NCBI GenBank assembly: GCA_037013685.1
Contig: CM072886.1
Span: forward strand, 70,149,859 to 70,213,858
DNA length: 64,000 bases
Reading direction: 5' to 3'
Source of the DNA: Acridotheres tristis
Taxonomy: Eukaryota; Chordata; Aves; Passeriformes; Sturnidae
Part shown: positions 62,301-64,000 of the stretch, in pieces
Position numbering within the stretch: the first letter of the stretch is position 1
Layout: each line of letters starts with the position of its first letter
Position numbers and translations under genes: made by a program
The notes under the pieces: model-generated
What the model saw: the letters and a program-made list of their open reading frames with translations, nothing else
What the model was told of the DNA's origin: nothing
Databases searched by the model: none

Positions 62301-64000
62301 TCTGGAATATTCGGGTATCAGTGAGGAATAGTACCTGAATGTCACTGAACTTCAACTCACTTTAAAATTGAGTGCTAGGATAAAAATATGAAAACTGTGA
62401 ATAATGTTTTTGTTTGGTTGTGTTTTGCTTTTCGGGGTTTTGTTTTGTTTTGTTTTCTTCTTTTGTAATACTACAATGAAGATATCTAGGAAGCCTTTCA
62501 CTGGAACTAAAATATTGTGTATTCAACCTTGTGCTTGTAAAGTGTACTGGAAGCATGAATGATTAGGATAAAAACAGATTAAATAGTTGCATATAGAGAG
62601 AACACCTTTCACCTTACAGGCTGAATAAGGGAGGGGCTTGCTTGGAAAAAAACCCCATATTATCATATAATTAAAGATATTTTCAGGGAAGAACATAATA
62701 AAGGTTGAAAAGGTGAGCTTACTTTTGCCATTTTCTAGCTTCTAAGTATTTAACTTCACAATCCTAATACAATTTTCTTTGTATGGAACAGAAGAGTTCT
62801 CATGGCAACTACTTTTTCTAATGTCTGTTTCAAAACTAAACAAAATTGTTAATATTCTCCTCACAGGCATCGTTTTAGCTGAGCTTTTCCTGTCTTTGCA
62901 GTGCAGATATTCAGTTTGAGAGACTCAAAGTTCTCTAAATACTCCAAGCTCAACTGTAGTAACCAAAAGTATAGAAGAAGTATGGCCTGAATTGACTTAT
63001 TAGAGGTTTTGACATATCTTCCATCCTCTAAAACTTAACTTATTTTTGGCAGCAAAAATGAATTGGAAATTCATCTTTAGTCCATAGCCAGTAATTTTCA
63101 AATCTTACATAATAGGTATACTGTGTGAATTAATATGGAAGACCCCCATGGAACAGAGATACTGATTTGTTCTCTGTCTTGCTTAAAAGCAAACAAATTG
63201 ACAGATTAAAAAACCTTTAATTTCTCCATGGAAAGATACTGGATTTCTTCTAAAATTTCTATAACAATGTCCATACTGAATATTACCTCTGAATTTCAAA
63301 AGAATGTCTGGTATCAGATATTGTAAATAAAGTGTACGAAGCCTCAGAGTAGAGAGCTGCATGATAATTTTGTCACAAGAGAAAGTTTCTTTTTAATTGG
63401 CAATACTTAATAGCTGTCTCAAGTCCAGAAACATGAAGGAGCTGCATCCCATATTATTTTTATGCTAACACAGCTGTCAGTGATCTTGACAACTCCATTA
63501 TTTTAGGTAATGGAGGTCTGGGAAAATTCATACATTAGAAAAAATGCATGGAATATGAGCAATAGGGAACATAATGATGATGCTTGAGGCGCTTTTCATG
63601 ACGCCAGCCTGGAGCTACTATGTGTTTTCATACCAAGCTGATTCTTCCAGAATTTTCATGCCCATTTACTTGAGCTGTGCTTTGTGCAACGACCTTACTC
63701 CAACCGCAGAGGACTTTGGTGGGCTTTATGGTCCCAGCTTTTGTTCTAGCCACAGCTGGCAGTAAGCAGAACTGGTGGTTTTCTGAGAGTCCCACTTTAG
63801 AATAGAGCAGGTTGGTGCTGAAGCATTCAGGCTAGGTCGAAATGCACTTTGCTCACATGGCTTTCTGCATCAACTACTACTTCTGGGTGTTATTAATGCC
63901 CAGAGATTGGCCATTGTAATTGTGTGGAGCACATCTGAATCCAGATCTATATCCACAGATAACTGACACTTGTCTCCAGTTTTCCAGTGTGTTCCTGAAT
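59386..64000. other. Unique AT-rich DNA, no gene recognised
   Basis: No gene or transposon recognised up to the window end. A T/G-rich tract is at 62405-62466. A 62-78 codon set of frames is unremarkable. The segment 62100-62145 (aatcgggccacgaatgag) keeps two CpG in AT-rich DNA. Confidence 0.6.
62405..62466. repeat. T/G-rich tract with (TTTTG)n core
   Basis: gtttttgtttggttgtgt, then ttttgttttgttttgttttc. On the minus strand it is (CAAAA)n. Unlike the similar tract at 35.3 kb, no aataaa precedes it on the minus strand, so it is treated as a simple repeat. Confidence 0.85.

Noticed and set aside
62405..62466. (CAAAA)n on the minus strand as another possible retrocopy tail
   Set aside because: No AATAAA and no open frame precede it on that strand; simple repeat is enough.
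1..64000. CRISPR arrays, operons, prophage, tRNA or rRNA genes
   Set aside because: None seen; the composition, CR1 elements and lack of long ORFs show vertebrate nuclear DNA.

Overview
The window looks like nuclear DNA of a vertebrate, most likely a bird. It is AT-rich, with few recognisable repeats. Almost all the transposon sequence I can identify is CR1 LINE, the dominant LINE of birds, plus one solo-like endogenous retrovirus LTR. A crocodilian or turtle source is not strictly excluded, because they also carry CR1, but the low repeat load and the CR1 3' ends fit a bird best. There is no bacterial or phage gene organisation and no CRISPR array, and I saw no rRNA or tRNA gene.

I find no convincing protein-coding gene. 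The longest reading frames are chance frames or lie over CR1 copies, sense or antisense. The window is therefore best read as intergenic, gene-desert or very long intronic sequence. Many ORFs of 60-130 codons are expected by chance in 64 kb and are not annotated.

Layout: 1-5.7 kb, unique AT-rich DNA with a perfect hairpin near 1.3 kb. 5.7-8.7 kb, a retroelement cluster: a minus-strand CR1 with an internal deletion, a plus-strand CR1 covering much of the reverse transcriptase, then a 572-bp LTR. 8.7-31.9 kb, mostly unique DNA with a 55/57-bp tandem duplication, a pair of similar unclassified segments 2.6 kb apart, short hairpins, a (TA)n microsatellite and one weak exon-like segment near 21.2 kb. 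31.9-32.3 kb, a plus-strand CR1 3' end. 35.3-36.0 kb, a stop-free 176-codon minus-strand frame whose stop lies just before an AATAAA and an A-rich tail, the most intriguing object here. 44.1-45.9 kb, two CR1 fragments in opposite orientation followed by a sharp GC-rich island. 50.8-51.1 kb, a CpG-rich patch. 58.7-59.4 kb, a well-preserved minus-strand CR1 3' half. The rest is unique AT-rich DNA with short homopolymer runs.

No genes act together here. The value of the window is its record of retroelement insertion, plus a few islands (35.4-36.0, 45.8-45.9, 50.8-51.1 and possibly 37.7-38.0 kb) that could be a retrocopy or regulatory DNA. All family assignments come from reading the sequence against remembered CR1 and LTR features; no database search was run.
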